From VBDM01 sp035651815 (GTDB lineage Bacteria; Pseudomonadota; Gammaproteobacteria; Burkholderiales; SG8-39), in NCBI GenBank assembly GCA_035651815.1, contig DASRFB010000042.1, positions 1 through 64,000 of the forward strand: a stretch of DNA of 64,000 nt, in the 5' to 3' direction. Below, piece by piece: positions 1 through 7,968 of the stretch (positions within the stretch are counted from its first letter, which is position 1; every line of letters starts with the position of its first letter). The notes under the pieces were generated by a model that saw nothing but the letters and a program-made list of their open reading frames with translations, did no database searches and was not told the origin of the DNA. A program made the translations under genes and the position numbers.

Positions 1-1119
1 CGCATCGCGCAGGCGGTTCTCGACATCGCGCTGGTTGCGCTGGACCTCCATGTCGATGAAGTCGATGACGATCAGGCCGCCGAGGTCCCGCAGGCGCAGC
101 TGGCGCGCGATCTCCTCGGCCGCCTCGAGATTCGTCTGGAATGCCGTCTGCTCGATGTCGTGGCCCTTGGTCGCGCGCGCCGAGTTGACGTCGATCGAGA
201 CCAGCGCCTCGGTGTGGTCGATCACGACCGCTCCGCCCGAGGGCAGGCTGACCTGCCGCGAATAGGCCGTCTCGATCTGGTGCTCGATCTGGAAACGCGA
301 GAACAGGGGCACGTCGTCCCGGTAGCGCTTCACCCGGCCGACGTTGTCGGGCATGACGTTGCCCATGAAGGCGAGCGTCTGCTCGTGGATCGGATCGGTG
401 TCGATCAGGATCTCGCCGATGTCCGGCTGAAAGTAGTCGCGGATGGCGCGGATGACCAGGCTGCCTTCCTGGTAGATCAGGAAAGGTGCCGGGTTCACGA
501 GCTTCCCGTCGCCGTCCTTCATCGGCTCGGTGGCCTCGACAATCTTGTCCCAGAGCTTGAGCAGGTAGTCGAGGTCCCAGCGCAGCTCCTCGAGCGTTCG
601 GCCGATGCCCGCGGTGCGCCCGATGATGCTCATGCCCTGCGGGACCTGAAGCTGGTCCATAAGGTCGCGCAGCTCGTTGCGATCCTCGCCCTCGACGCGG
701 CGCGACACGCCGCCGCCGCGCGGGTTGTTCGGCATCAGCACGAGATAGCGGCCGGCGAGGCTGATGAAGGTGGTGAGCGCGGCGCCCTTGGTGCCGCGCT
801 CGTCCTTCTCGACCTGGACGATCAGCTCCTGGCCTTCGGCGATCGCGTCCTGAATGCGGGCGCGATTGACGTCGACGCCGGCCTTGAAGTATTGCCGCGC
901 GACTTCCTTGAACGGCAGGAAGCCGTGCCGGTCGGTGCCATAGTCGACGAACGCGGCCTCGAGGCTCGGTTCGACGCGCGTGATGACACCCTTGTAGATG
1001 TTGCTTTTTCTCTGTTCCTTCGCGGCCGATTCGATGTCGAGGTCAATCAGCTTCTGGCCATCGACGATCGCGACACGGAGCTCCTCGGCCTGTGTCGCAT
1101 TGAACAACATACGCTTCAT
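1..1119 (-). CDS. rne: Ribonuclease E, N-terminal part (runs off the window edge)
   Basis: RNase E is the endoribonuclease that organises the mRNA degradosome and matures rRNA and tRNA. The first 373 residues are visible and begin MKRMLFNATQAEELRVAIVD, the standard family start. An S1 RNA-binding domain follows (about residues 35-125, including a GVITRVEPSLEAAFVDYG stretch), then the start of the RNase H-like and 5'-sensor region. The catalytic DNase I-like domain and the degradosome scaffold lie outside the window. The start at 1119 has a GGGAG ribosome site about 10 bases upstream. An ATG three codons later is possible but less likely. The gene diverges from rluC, as in enteric bacteria. 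Confidence 0.96.
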   Translation of the reverse strand, partial: MKRMLFNATQAEELRVAIVDGQKLIDLDIESAAKEQRKSNIYKGVITRVEPSLEAAFVDYGTDRHGFLPFKEVARQYFKAGVDVNRARIQDAIAEGQELIVQVEKDERGTKGAALTTFISLAGRYLVLMPNNPRGGGVSRRVEGEDRNELRDLMDQLQVPQGMSIIGRTAGIGRTLEELRWDLDYLLKLWDKIVEATEPMKDGDGKLVNPAPFLIYQEGSLVIRAIRDYFQPDIGEILIDTDPIHEQTLAFMGNVMPDNVGRVKRYRDDVPLFSRFQIEHQIETAYSRQVSLPSGGAVVIDHTEALVSIDVNSARATKGHDIEQTAFQTNLEAAEEIARQLRLRDLGGLIVIDFIDMEVQRNQRDVENRLRDA

Positions 1120-1481
1120 TGTCTTGTTCTCCCGCGCGCGAGCGGGCAGGACAAGCCACGAGCCTAAATATTCAGGCCGGCTTCACATAGGGATGGTGTG
1201 GGCACGTAGGTGGGCTTGTCGATCGGGTCGCTGACGCCGCTCTGCAGCCGAACAGGGACCGGAAACTCTGCCGATGTTATGGGCGCGCTAAACTATTGCT
1301 AACTGGTTGGATGACCAACCGCTATTTGCCGGCTTCGGGTTTCCACGCTTGCTCGCCGGGCGATGCCCGATGCAGCGGTCGAACCGGGGACGAATGGACC
1401 CGCCTGATGGGACCCGGTCATGCCGGTCCTGGGCTCAGACGGCCGTCCCGCAACGGAAGCAGCACTCAGATCATAAAGAAA
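1120..1481. promoter_or_regulatory. Divergent rne/rluC leader and promoter region with hairpins
   Basis: This 362-base stretch has no convincing gene. Read on the minus strand it would be the rne 5' leader. It holds three inverted repeats: GGTTGG/CCAACC at 1305-1320 with a four-base loop; an AT-rich-loop hairpin GCCT...AGGC around 1161-1176; and a CCCGC/GCGGG stem at 1131-1146 whose 3' arm (minus strand) touches the rne ribosome site. Long structured rne leaders that mediate autoregulation are known in E. coli. Applying that here is inference. I see no clear -35/-10 pair for either gene. Confidence 0.4.
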
Positions 1482-2420
1482 ATGAAGGATTTAAGCAATG
1501 CCTCCGCCGTCGCGGTGGAAATCGACGCCGGAAGCGAGGGACAGCGCGTCGATAATTTTCTCCTGCGGGTGTGCAAAGGGGTGCCGCGCAGCCATATCTA
1601 TAGGGTGCTGCGAACGGGAGAGGTGCGAGTCAACAGCCGGCGCGTCGGCGCGACCTATCGCCTGCAGCTCGGGGACCGCGTCCGCATACCCCCGATCCGG
1701 GTCGCGGCCGCGACGCCGCGGCGTGCCCCGCCGGTCGAGCTCCCGGTCGTGTTCGAGGACGACTCCCTGCTCGTCGTCGACAAGCCTGCCGGCATCGCCG
1801 TCCACGGCGGCAGCGGCGTCAGCTTCGGCGTGATCGAGCGGTTGCGTTCGGCGCGCCCGCAGGCGCGTTTCCTGGAGCTCGCGCACCGGCTGGACCGCGA
1901 GACCTCGGGCCTGCTGGTCCTCGCCAAGCGGCGCCCCGCGCTGGTCGCCCTGCACGCGGCGTTGCGCGAAGGGCGCGTGCGCAAGCGTTACCTCGTTCTC
2001 GTGAAGGGGCGGTGGCGCGACGCCGAGCGCAGCGTCGACCTGCCGCTCCGGAAATCGGTGACCGGGTCCGGCGAGCGGCGGGTGAGCGTGGATCGGTCGG
2101 GCCGCGAAGCCCTGACGGTGTTCCGCCGGGTACGCGAGGTGCCGGGGTACACGCTGCTCGAGGCGGAGCTCATGACCGGCCGCACCCACCAGATACGCGT
2201 ACATCTCGCGCACCTCGGGTTTCCGATCGCGGGCGACGACAAGTACGGCGATTTCGAGCTCAATCGTGCCCTGGCGAAGCGCGGACTCAAGCGCATGTTC
2301 CTGCACGCGGCGGAGCTCGAGCTCGCACATCCGGCCGGCGGAGCGGCGCTTCGTTTCGCGTCGCCCCTGCCGCCCGAGCTGGACTTGTTCCTCGAGGCGG
2401 TCCGGGGGGAGGCGCAGTGA
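1482..2420 (+). CDS. rluC: 23S rRNA pseudouridine synthase RluC
   Basis: RluC isomerises uridines 955, 2504 and 2580 (E. coli numbering) of 23S rRNA. The 312-residue product has an S4 RNA-binding domain near residues 15-75 (GQRVDNFLLRVCKGVPRSHI) and the RluA-type catalytic motif HRLDRETSGLLVLAK with the nucleophilic Asp near residue 137. RTHQIRVHLAHLG follows later. E. coli RluC is 319 residues, and the N-terminus aligns when translation starts at the ATG at 1482. An in-frame upstream extension to 1296 lacks family similarity and was rejected. The stop overlaps the GTG start of the next gene, so it heads a four-gene operon. Confidence 0.95.
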   Translation: MKDLSNASAVAVEIDAGSEGQRVDNFLLRVCKGVPRSHIYRVLRTGEVRVNSRRVGATYRLQLGDRVRIPPIRVAAATPRRAPPVELPVVFEDDSLLVVDKPAGIAVHGGSGVSFGVIERLRSARPQARFLELAHRLDRETSGLLVLAKRRPALVALHAALREGRVRKRYLVLVKGRWRDAERSVDLPLRKSVTGSGERRVSVDRSGREALTVFRRVREVPGYTLLEAELMTGRTHQIRVHLAHLGFPIAGDDKYGDFELNRALAKRGLKRMFLHAAELELAHPAGGAALRFASPLPPELDLFLEAVRGEAQ

Positions 2421-3076
2421 GCGCGAGGCGCTACGATCTCCTCGTGTTCGACTGGGACGGCACTCTGATCGACTCCGCGCCCACCATCGTGGCGTGCATC
2501 CAGTCGGCGTGCCGGGACCTGGGACTGGCCGTGCCCGACGACGAGCGCGCGAGCCACGTGATCGGGCTCGGCTTGCGCGACGCGCTGGCGCATGCGGTTC
2601 CCGGGCTCGACCCGGACGAGTACGGCCGGGTCGTCGAGCGATACCGGCACCATTTCCTTCAGCGGGATCCGCACATGACCCTGTTCGAGGGCACGAGCGA
2701 CATGCTGCTCGGCCTGCGCCGGGCGGGGCACGTGCTCGCGATCGCCACCGGCAAGAGCCGGGCGGGACTCGTGCGCGCGCTCGAGTCGACTCGCCTCGGG
2801 CCGCTGTTCTCGGCGTCGCGCTGCGCCGATCAGTGCGCGTCCAAGCCCGCGCCCGACATGCTGCGCGAGCTGATGGACGAGCTCGACGTGCCGGCCGAGC
2901 GCACGCTCATGATCGGGGACACCATCCACGATCTCCAGATGGCCGCGAATGCGGGCGTCGCCGCCGTGGCGGTGTGCCACGGCGCGCATCCGCGCGAGCG
3001 GCTCGTCGAGCACCGTCCGCTGAGTTGCGTCGCCGACACGAAGGAGCTTCGGGCATGGCTGAACGCGAACGGGTGA
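2417..3076 (+). CDS. HAD-superfamily hydrolase (phosphoglycolate phosphatase-like)
   Basis: This 219-residue HAD subfamily IA phosphatase is probably a small-molecule phosphatase related to Gph or YcjU-type enzymes. The substrate cannot be read from sequence. Motif I is FDWDGTLID with Asp12 and Asp14. Motif II falls in IATGKSR (about residues 114-120). The motif III lysine is in SKPAPDML, and motif IV is MIGDTIHDLQMA with paired acids. The helical cap lies between motifs I and II. It starts at GTG 2417 in a GTGA overlap with the rluC stop and overlaps the following Rieske gene by 22 bases, so it is very likely translated from the rluC message. Confidence 0.88.
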   Translation: MSARRYDLLVFDWDGTLIDSAPTIVACIQSACRDLGLAVPDDERASHVIGLGLRDALAHAVPGLDPDEYGRVVERYRHHFLQRDPHMTLFEGTSDMLLGLRRAGHVLAIATGKSRAGLVRALESTRLGPLFSASRCADQCASKPAPDMLRELMDELDVPAERTLMIGDTIHDLQMAANAGVAAVAVCHGAHPRERLVEHRPLSCVADTKELRAWLNANG

Positions 3077-3408
3077 TTTGCGCGAGCGCCGATCTCGTCG
3101 ACTCCGGCGACGGCGTGCGCTTCGAAGTCCGAATCCACGGAAGCCTCGAGCCCGCGTTCGCGGTCCGATACGACGGCACGGTGCACGCCTACCTGAACCG
3201 ATGTGCGCACCTGCCCATGGAGCTCGACTGGCAGCCCGGGAAGTTCTTCGATGCCGGCGGGCTGGTTTTGATATGCTCGACGCACGGCGCGACCTACTCG
3301 CCCGAGACGGGCGCCTGCCTCGGCGGCCCCTGCCAGGGGCGGCTGGTCCGGATCCCGGTCGATGAGCGAGACGGCAAGGTTCTTGTGAAGGAATACGGCG
3401 ATGGCTGA
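3055..3408 (+). CDS. Small Rieske [2Fe-2S] protein
   Basis: A 117-residue stand-alone Rieske domain protein, of the type related to assimilatory nitrite reductase small subunit or dioxygenase ferredoxins. The cluster ligands are visible as Cys50-x-His52 and Cys74-x-x-His77 (RCAHLPMELDW and ICSTHGATYS). It has no signal peptide or membrane anchor, so it should be cytoplasmic and act as an electron carrier. No oxygenase or reductase partner is nearby; it sits between a HAD phosphatase (22-base overlap) and sppA (8-base overlap). Its role in this operon is unknown. Confidence 0.87.
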   Translation: MAERERVICASADLVDSGDGVRFEVRIHGSLEPAFAVRYDGTVHAYLNRCAHLPMELDWQPGKFFDAGGLVLICSTHGATYSPETGACLGGPCQGRLVRIPVDERDGKVLVKEYGDG

Positions 3409-4336
3409 CCCCAACTGGGAACGCGAAGTCCTCGAGAAGCTCGCGGCGTCGTCGCTGCGCGAGCAGCGGCGCGCGCGGCGCTGGGGGATTTTTTTCAAGC
3501 TCCTGGGGTTCGGGTATCTCACGATATTCCTGCTGCTGATCATCAGCCCGCGGCTCGACGAGGTGAGCTCGGGCAGGCACACGGCGCTGGTCGAGGTCGT
3601 CGGCGTGATCGATTCCAAGGGCGACGCGAGCGCCGACCGCGTCACCGGCGCGCTGCAGAGCGCGTTCAAGGACAAGAACACGCAAGGCGTGATCCTGCGG
3701 ATCAACTCGCCGGGCGGAAGCCCGGTGCAGGCCGGCATCATTTACGACGAGATCAAGCGCCTGCGCGGACTCTACCCGAGCATCCCGATGTACGCGGTGG
3801 TCGAAGACCTGTGCGCGTCGGGCGGGTACTACATCGCCGCCGCCGCGGACAAGATCTACGTCGACAAGGCGAGCATCGTCGGCTCGATCGGGGTGATCAT
3901 GGACGGGTGGGGGTTCACCGGGACGATGGAGAAGCTCGGTATCGAGCGCCGCGTCCTGACCTCGGGAGACAACAAGGATTTCCTCGACCCGTTCTCGCCC
4001 CAGGACGAGAAGCAGAAGCAGCACGCGCTGACGATGCTGAAGGAGATCCACCAGCAGTTCATCGACGTCGTGCGCAAGGGCCGCGGCAAGCGGCTCAAGG
4101 AGAGCGCCGATACGTTTTCGGGCCTGATGTGGACGGGTGCGAAGAGCATCGAGCTCGGACTCTCGGACGGCTTCGGCAGCGTCGACTATGTCGCGCGCGA
4201 GATCATCAAGGCCGAGGACATCGTCGACTACACGCAGAAGGACAATCTCGCCGAGCGCTTCGCCAAGCGCTTCGGCGCCACCATGGCCCGCTCCCTCGCG
4301 GGCTGGCTGGTCCAGCCCGAGGCGCGGCTGCGCTGA
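3401..4336 (+). CDS. sppA: Signal peptide peptidase SppA, short form
   Basis: This S49 family membrane protease degrades cleaved signal peptides. It is 311 residues, the single-domain form rather than the duplicated 618-residue E. coli SppA. One membrane segment lies at about residues 28-48 (FKLLGFGYLTIFLLLII), placing the catalytic domain in the periplasm. The likely nucleophilic Ser is in DLCASGGYYIA, and the likely general-base Lys is in LTSGDNKDFLDPF. SPGGSPVQAG is the usual substrate-groove motif. The start overlaps the Rieske gene by 8 bases. It ends convergently, 10 bases from the minus-strand methyltransferase gene. Confidence 0.92.
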   Translation: MADPNWEREVLEKLAASSLREQRRARRWGIFFKLLGFGYLTIFLLLIISPRLDEVSSGRHTALVEVVGVIDSKGDASADRVTGALQSAFKDKNTQGVILRINSPGGSPVQAGIIYDEIKRLRGLYPSIPMYAVVEDLCASGGYYIAAAADKIYVDKASIVGSIGVIMDGWGFTGTMEKLGIERRVLTSGDNKDFLDPFSPQDEKQKQHALTMLKEIHQQFIDVVRKGRGKRLKESADTFSGLMWTGAKSIELGLSDGFGSVDYVAREIIKAEDIVDYTQKDNLAERFAKRFGATMARSLAGWLVQPEARLR

Positions 4337-4346
4337 GCCGGGCCGG

Positions 4347-5066
4347 CTAGCGGGCGAGCAGGAGGAACACCGCCGGCCGGTCCTGGAGCGCCGGCGGCTC
4401 GGCGCGCCACTGCGCCACCGTGCGCGTGCGCACGCTTTCCGCCGCCAGCGTGAGCTCCGAGGCGACGCAGACGAGCGTCTCGCGCGCCAGCGCACGCAGC
4501 ATGACCTCGAGCGTACGGTCGTTGCGGTAGGGCGTCTCGATGAAGATCTGCGTGCAGCCCACGCGGCGCGACTCGCTCTCGAGCTGCTTGAGCGCGGCGA
4601 CGAGATCCTGCTCCTCGACCGGCAGGTAGCCGTGGAAGGCGAACCGCTGTCCCTCGAGGCCCGAGGCGGCGAGGGCGAGGATGATCGACGAAGGCCCGAC
4701 CAGAGGAACGACGCGAACGCCGCGCTCGTGCGCGAGGCGCACCAGCGCGGCGCCGGGATCGGCGACCGCCGGCATGCCGGCTTCCGATACGAGTCCCGCG
4801 TCGCGACCCGCGGCGAGCGGCGCGAACAGCTCGGGCAGGCGCGACGCCGGCGTGTTGTGATCGAGGCGCTCGATGGTCAGCTCGCGCAAGGGAACCTCGA
4901 CCCGGACCGATTTCAGGAACGCGCGCGCGGACTTCTCGTTCTCGGCGACGAAATGCCTCAGTGCGCGCACGCGCTCGAGGACCGGCGAGGGGATCACGGC
5001 CTCCGGCGCGACCTCGCCCAGGGTGCTCGGTACGAGGTACAGGGTCGCGGAGTGCTCAGACGACAT
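4347..5066 (-). CDS. SAM-dependent methyltransferase, short RsmI-like (tetrapyrrole methylase fold)
   Basis: This 239-residue protein carries the tetrapyrrole-methylase fold seen in RsmI, the 16S rRNA C1402 2'-O-methyltransferase. Landmarks are LYLVPSTLGE at the N-terminus, RDAGLVSEAGMPAVADPG in the middle (equivalent to RsmI SDAGTPxISDPG) and VPLVGPSSIILALAASG. True RsmI is about 280 residues and begins with an ATPIGNL motif; here that is PSTLGEV and the C-terminal part is reduced. I therefore assign the family but not the rRNA site. The start overlaps the end of maf by 11 bases. The three-gene minus-strand order is DUF4124, maf, methyltransferase. Confidence 0.82.
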   Translation of the reverse strand: MSSEHSATLYLVPSTLGEVAPEAVIPSPVLERVRALRHFVAENEKSARAFLKSVRVEVPLRELTIERLDHNTPASRLPELFAPLAAGRDAGLVSEAGMPAVADPGAALVRLAHERGVRVVPLVGPSSIILALAASGLEGQRFAFHGYLPVEEQDLVAALKQLESESRRVGCTQIFIETPYRNDRTLEVMLRALARETLVCVASELTLAAESVRTRTVAQWRAEPPALQDRPAVFLLLAR

Positions 5067-5631
5067 CGCATCCGTGCTCGCGCAGCAGGCTGACGAGCGC
5101 GATCAAGGGCAAGCCGACGAGCGCCGTCGGGTCGTCCGACTCGACCCGCTCGAGCAGCGCGATCCCCAAGCCCTCGACCTTCGCGCTTCCTGCGCAGTCG
5201 TACGCGGGCTCGCGCTCGAGATAGCGCTCGATCGTGGCATCGTCCAGCGTTCTGAAGCGCACGCGCGAAGGCACCACCCGGCCGAGCGTGCTGCGCGCGG
5301 CGGTGCCGTGCACGCACACCGCGGTGTGGAACACCGCTTCTCGGCCCGAGAGTGCGCGCAGCTGCGCGCGCGCTCTTTCGCGAGTCCCGGGTTTGCCGAG
5401 GAATCGGCCCTCGCATTCGGCGACCTGGTCGCTGCCGATGACCAGGCACGACGGAAACGCGGACGCGACCGCGAGCGCCTTGGCCCGCGCCAGCCTCACG
5501 GCCATGGCGTCGGCCGGCTCGCCGGGCAGCCGCTCTTCGGCGACGTCCGGAGCGGCGACCGTGAACGGCAGGCCGAGCCGCTCGAGGAGTGCGCGGCGAT
5601 AAGGCGAGGTGGAAGCGAGAACGAGCTGCAT
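5056..5631 (-). CDS. Maf-family nucleotide pyrophosphatase (YceF type)
   Basis: Maf/YceF proteins hydrolyse modified nucleoside triphosphates such as 7-methyl-GTP, or dTTP/UTP in the YhdE branch. The 191-residue protein begins with the diagnostic LASTSPYRRALLERLG and contains VIGSDQVAE, FLGKPGTRERA and VEGLGIALLERV. The ending PTALVGLPLIAL with Asp-Asp before it resembles the YceF (m7GTP) branch more than YhdE. In E. coli yceF neighbours yceD-rpmF-plsX; the same arrangement is seen here, with yceD about 0.5 kb away on the opposite strand. That supports the YceF reading. Confidence 0.92.
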   Translation of the reverse strand: MQLVLASTSPYRRALLERLGLPFTVAAPDVAEERLPGEPADAMAVRLARAKALAVASAFPSCLVIGSDQVAECEGRFLGKPGTRERARAQLRALSGREAVFHTAVCVHGTAARSTLGRVVPSRVRFRTLDDATIERYLEREPAYDCAGSAKVEGLGIALLERVESDDPTALVGLPLIALVSLLREHGCDVV

Positions 5632-5661
5632 CGTCGCGAATGCGGACGCGCCGCGGCGCGC

Positions 5662-6126
5662 CTAGTCCTTGCAATACTGCGCGACGAGCTTCTCCTGGCG
5701 GGCGATCGCCTGCTCACGCCCGGCGTCGTCCTGGTACACGCGCTCGCCCCCTTTGTCTAGCGTATACAGGCGCCCCGCCTCGCGCATGCGCGCGAGGGAA
5801 TCGCGCGCTTCGTTGCATGCCGCGCGGCGCCGCCGCGCGTCCCGGCTCTTCGTCTCCTGCGCCTGGGTGGCCTCGATCTGCCGCTGCCGGAACTGCCGGT
5901 CCTTGTCCTGCCAATTCTCGGGAGGCCGCGGATTCACCGAAGGCGGAGTGGCGAGCTTGTCGTCGACTGCGCTCGCTTTCGCGCCCTGAGGCGGCTGCGC
6001 GCCGTAGTGCGTGACGCCTTTCTCGTCGACCCAGCGATAGACCTGGGCCGAGGTGGCGCCGGCGATCAGCATCAGCGCCACAAAGTGCGGTAACGCTCTG
6101 AACAGGTTGGAATTTTCTTTTGACAT
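5662..6126 (-). CDS. DUF4124 domain protein, exported
   Basis: A 154-residue protein with a signal peptide (hydrophobic stretch FVALMLIAGATSAQ, probable cleavage near residue 28). The DUF4124 signature follows immediately (VYRWVDEKGVTHYGAQPPQG), a small beta-rich domain common in periplasmic proteins of beta- and gammaproteobacteria with no known function. The rest (about residues 65-154) is charged, Arg/Gln/Glu-rich and probably helical. It is the first gene of the minus-strand group with maf 30 bases downstream, and it diverges from yceD across 31 bases. Confidence 0.85.
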   Translation of the reverse strand: MSKENSNLFRALPHFVALMLIAGATSAQVYRWVDEKGVTHYGAQPPQGAKASAVDDKLATPPSVNPRPPENWQDKDRQFRQRQIEATQAQETKSRDARRRRAACNEARDSLARMREAGRLYTLDKGGERVYQDDAGREQAIARQEKLVAQYCKD

Positions 6127-6157
6127 GGGGCGGCAAACATAATATCATGCGCAGCTT

Positions 6158-6643
6158 ATGTCGCAACCGGGGGTGATCGACGGCCTCCAGTTTGCCCGGG
6201 GCGCGCAGGCGGTTCGCGGCGTACTGGGCATGGAACAGCTGCCGCGGGTCGCGGAGCTGCAAGGCGCGACCGAAGGTCTCGCGTTCGGCGTGCGCGGCGG
6301 CATGAGGGACGATGGCAAGCCCTGCTTGTGGATTTCGGTGTCCGGGGAGCTGCGGCTGGTGTGTCAGCGCTGCCTGGGCCAGCTCATCTTTCCCCTATCG
6401 ATCGAGGCCGAGCTCGTGCTCACGCAAGATGCGCGCGAGATCGAGGAAGCGCAGGACGACGTCGACCGGTTGCTCGCGTCGCGCGCGATGAGCGTGGCGC
6501 AGCTGGTCGAAGACGAAGTGCTGCTGTCGCTGCCGATGGTGCCCCGGCACGATCGGTGCTCGGCGGCGGTGAGCGCGGGACGCGAGGCGAAGGCCTCGCC
6601 GTTCAGCGTGTTGACGGAATTGAGGCGCAAGCCCGGCGGCTAG
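6158..6643 (+). CDS. yceD: YceD family protein (DUF177), large-subunit accumulation protein
   Basis: This is a 161-residue YceD/DUF177 protein. The family is encoded next to rpmF in most bacteria and in plants is linked to 23S rRNA accumulation. The conserved cysteine motif is LRLVCQRCLGQLIFPLSIEA; the more C-terminal part contains VEDEVLLSLPMVPRH with a Cys shortly after (DRC), the other usual metal-ligand site. rpmF follows after 38 bases, the canonical arrangement. An AT-rich TAATAT sequence lies at 6140-6145, so the transcript could have an extremely short leader. Confidence 0.92.
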   Translation: MSQPGVIDGLQFARGAQAVRGVLGMEQLPRVAELQGATEGLAFGVRGGMRDDGKPCLWISVSGELRLVCQRCLGQLIFPLSIEAELVLTQDAREIEEAQDDVDRLLASRAMSVAQLVEDEVLLSLPMVPRHDRCSAAVSAGREAKASPFSVLTELRRKPGG

Positions 6644-6681
6644 CCGGTTGCGCGGACGAAACGGATCGAAAGGAGCTTGAA

Positions 6682-6861
6682 ATGGCCGTTCAGCAGAACA
6701 AGAAATCGCCCTCGAAGCGGGGCATGCATCGCGCGCACGACTTCCTGACCAACCCGCCGCTCGCCGTCGAGCCCACCACGGGCGAGGTGCACCTGCGCCA
6801 TCACATCAGCCCGAGCGGCTATTACCGAGGCAAGAAGGTCGTCAAGAGCAAGAACGACTGA
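6682..6861 (+). CDS. rpmF: 50S ribosomal protein L32
   Basis: L32 is a small structural protein of the large ribosomal subunit. The 59-residue sequence begins MAVQQNKKSPSKRGMHRAHD, the standard proteobacterial L32 N-terminus, and contains the HHISPSGYYRGKKV ending. It has no zinc-binding cysteines, so it is the Cys-minus form. A strong AAGGAG ribosome site lies 6-11 bases before the ATG. It sits between yceD and plsX, the usual order linking ribosome and lipid synthesis genes. Confidence 0.97.
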   Translation: MAVQQNKKSPSKRGMHRAHDFLTNPPLAVEPTTGEVHLRHHISPSGYYRGKKVVKSKND

Positions 6862-6948
6862 GTCACGGGCGGCGATCGCGGGTGGCCTCGTGACCGCTGC
6901 TGCACGACAGGGAGAGCGCGCGGCAGTTTCATCCGTCCGGGCCGCGAT

Positions 6949-7968
6949 ATGAACATCACCATCGCCATCGACTGCATGGGCGGCGACCACGGCCCGCACG
7001 TGACCGTGCCCGCCGCGCTCGAGTTCCTGCGCAGCCAAGCCGACGTCGACATCGTGCTGGTGGGGCTGCGCGACGCCATCGAGGCGGAGCTCAAGGCGCG
7101 CCGCGCCGCGGCCGGCGCGCGCCTGCGCATCCACGCGGCGAGCGAGGTCGTGCTCATGGACGAAGCGCCCGCCGTCGCGCTGCGCGGCAAGAAGGATTCG
7201 TCGATGCGCGTAGCCGTCGATCTCGTCAAGAGCGGGGAGGCGCAGGCATGCGTCAGCGCGGGGAACACCGGCGCGCTCATGGCGATCTCGCGCTTCGTTC
7301 TGAAGACGCTTCCCGGGATCGACCGTCCGGCGATCATCTCGGTGCTGCCGACGATGAAGGGCAGCACCTATGTGCTCGATCTCGGCGCCAACGTAGACTG
7401 CACCGCCGAGCACCTGCTGCAGTTCGCGGTCATGGGATCGACGCTCGTGTCCGCCGTCGAGCACAAGGAGAGCCCGCGCGTGGGCCTTCTGAACATCGGC
7501 GAGGAAGCGATCAAGGGCAACGAGGTGGTGAAGCAGGCGGCCGAGCTGCTGCGCGCGAGCGGCCTGAACTTCGTCGGCAACGTCGAGGGCGACGGCATCT
7601 TCAAGGGCGAAGCCGACGTCGTCGTCTGCGACGGATTCGTCGGCAACGTCATGCTGAAGAGCGCGGAAGGCCTCGCGCAGATGATGCGCGCGATCCTGCG
7701 CCAGGAATTCATGCGCAGCGTGCTCACCAAGCTGGTGGCCGTGGTCGTGCTGCCGGTCCTGAACGCATTCCGCCGGAGGCTCGATCCGCGCGGCTACAAC
7801 GGCGCGACCCTGCTCGGCCTGCGCGGAATCGTGGTCAAGAGCCACGGCTCGGCGGACGCGTTCGGATTCCGCCGGGCCATCGAGCGTGCCGCGGAGGAGG
7901 TGCGCAACGAAGTGCTCAAGCGGCTCATCATGCGCTTCGGACCGATCGAGGCGATGGAGACGACATGA
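6949..7968 (+). CDS. plsX: Phosphate acyltransferase PlsX
   Basis: PlsX converts acyl-ACP to acyl-phosphate, the first step of phospholipid synthesis through PlsY. The 339-residue protein begins ITIAIDCMGGDHGP, the signature start, and has VSAGNTGALMAISRF, LDLGANVDCTAEHLLQFA and GFVGNVMLKSAEGLA. An 87-base gap separates it from rpmF. Its stop overlaps the fabH start (ATGA), the usual plsX-fabH coupling. Confidence 0.96.
   Translation: MNITIAIDCMGGDHGPHVTVPAALEFLRSQADVDIVLVGLRDAIEAELKARRAAAGARLRIHAASEVVLMDEAPAVALRGKKDSSMRVAVDLVKSGEAQACVSAGNTGALMAISRFVLKTLPGIDRPAIISVLPTMKGSTYVLDLGANVDCTAEHLLQFAVMGSTLVSAVEHKESPRVGLLNIGEEAIKGNEVVKQAAELLRASGLNFVGNVEGDGIFKGEADVVVCDGFVGNVMLKSAEGLAQMMRAILRQEFMRSVLTKLVAVVVLPVLNAFRRRLDPRGYNGATLLGLRGIVVKSHGSADAFGFRRAIERAAEEVRNEVLKRLIMRFGPIEAMETT

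Noticed and set aside
1296..1481. N-terminal extension of rluC to 1296
   Set aside because: The extra 62 residues match no RluC N-terminus, and 1482 aligns with the E. coli start.
1988..4495. An 835-codon minus-strand open frame across rluC to sppA
   Set aside because: Shadow of real plus-strand genes: composition is Arg/Ala/His-rich, no family motifs, and rluC, HAD, Rieske and sppA are clear on the other strand.
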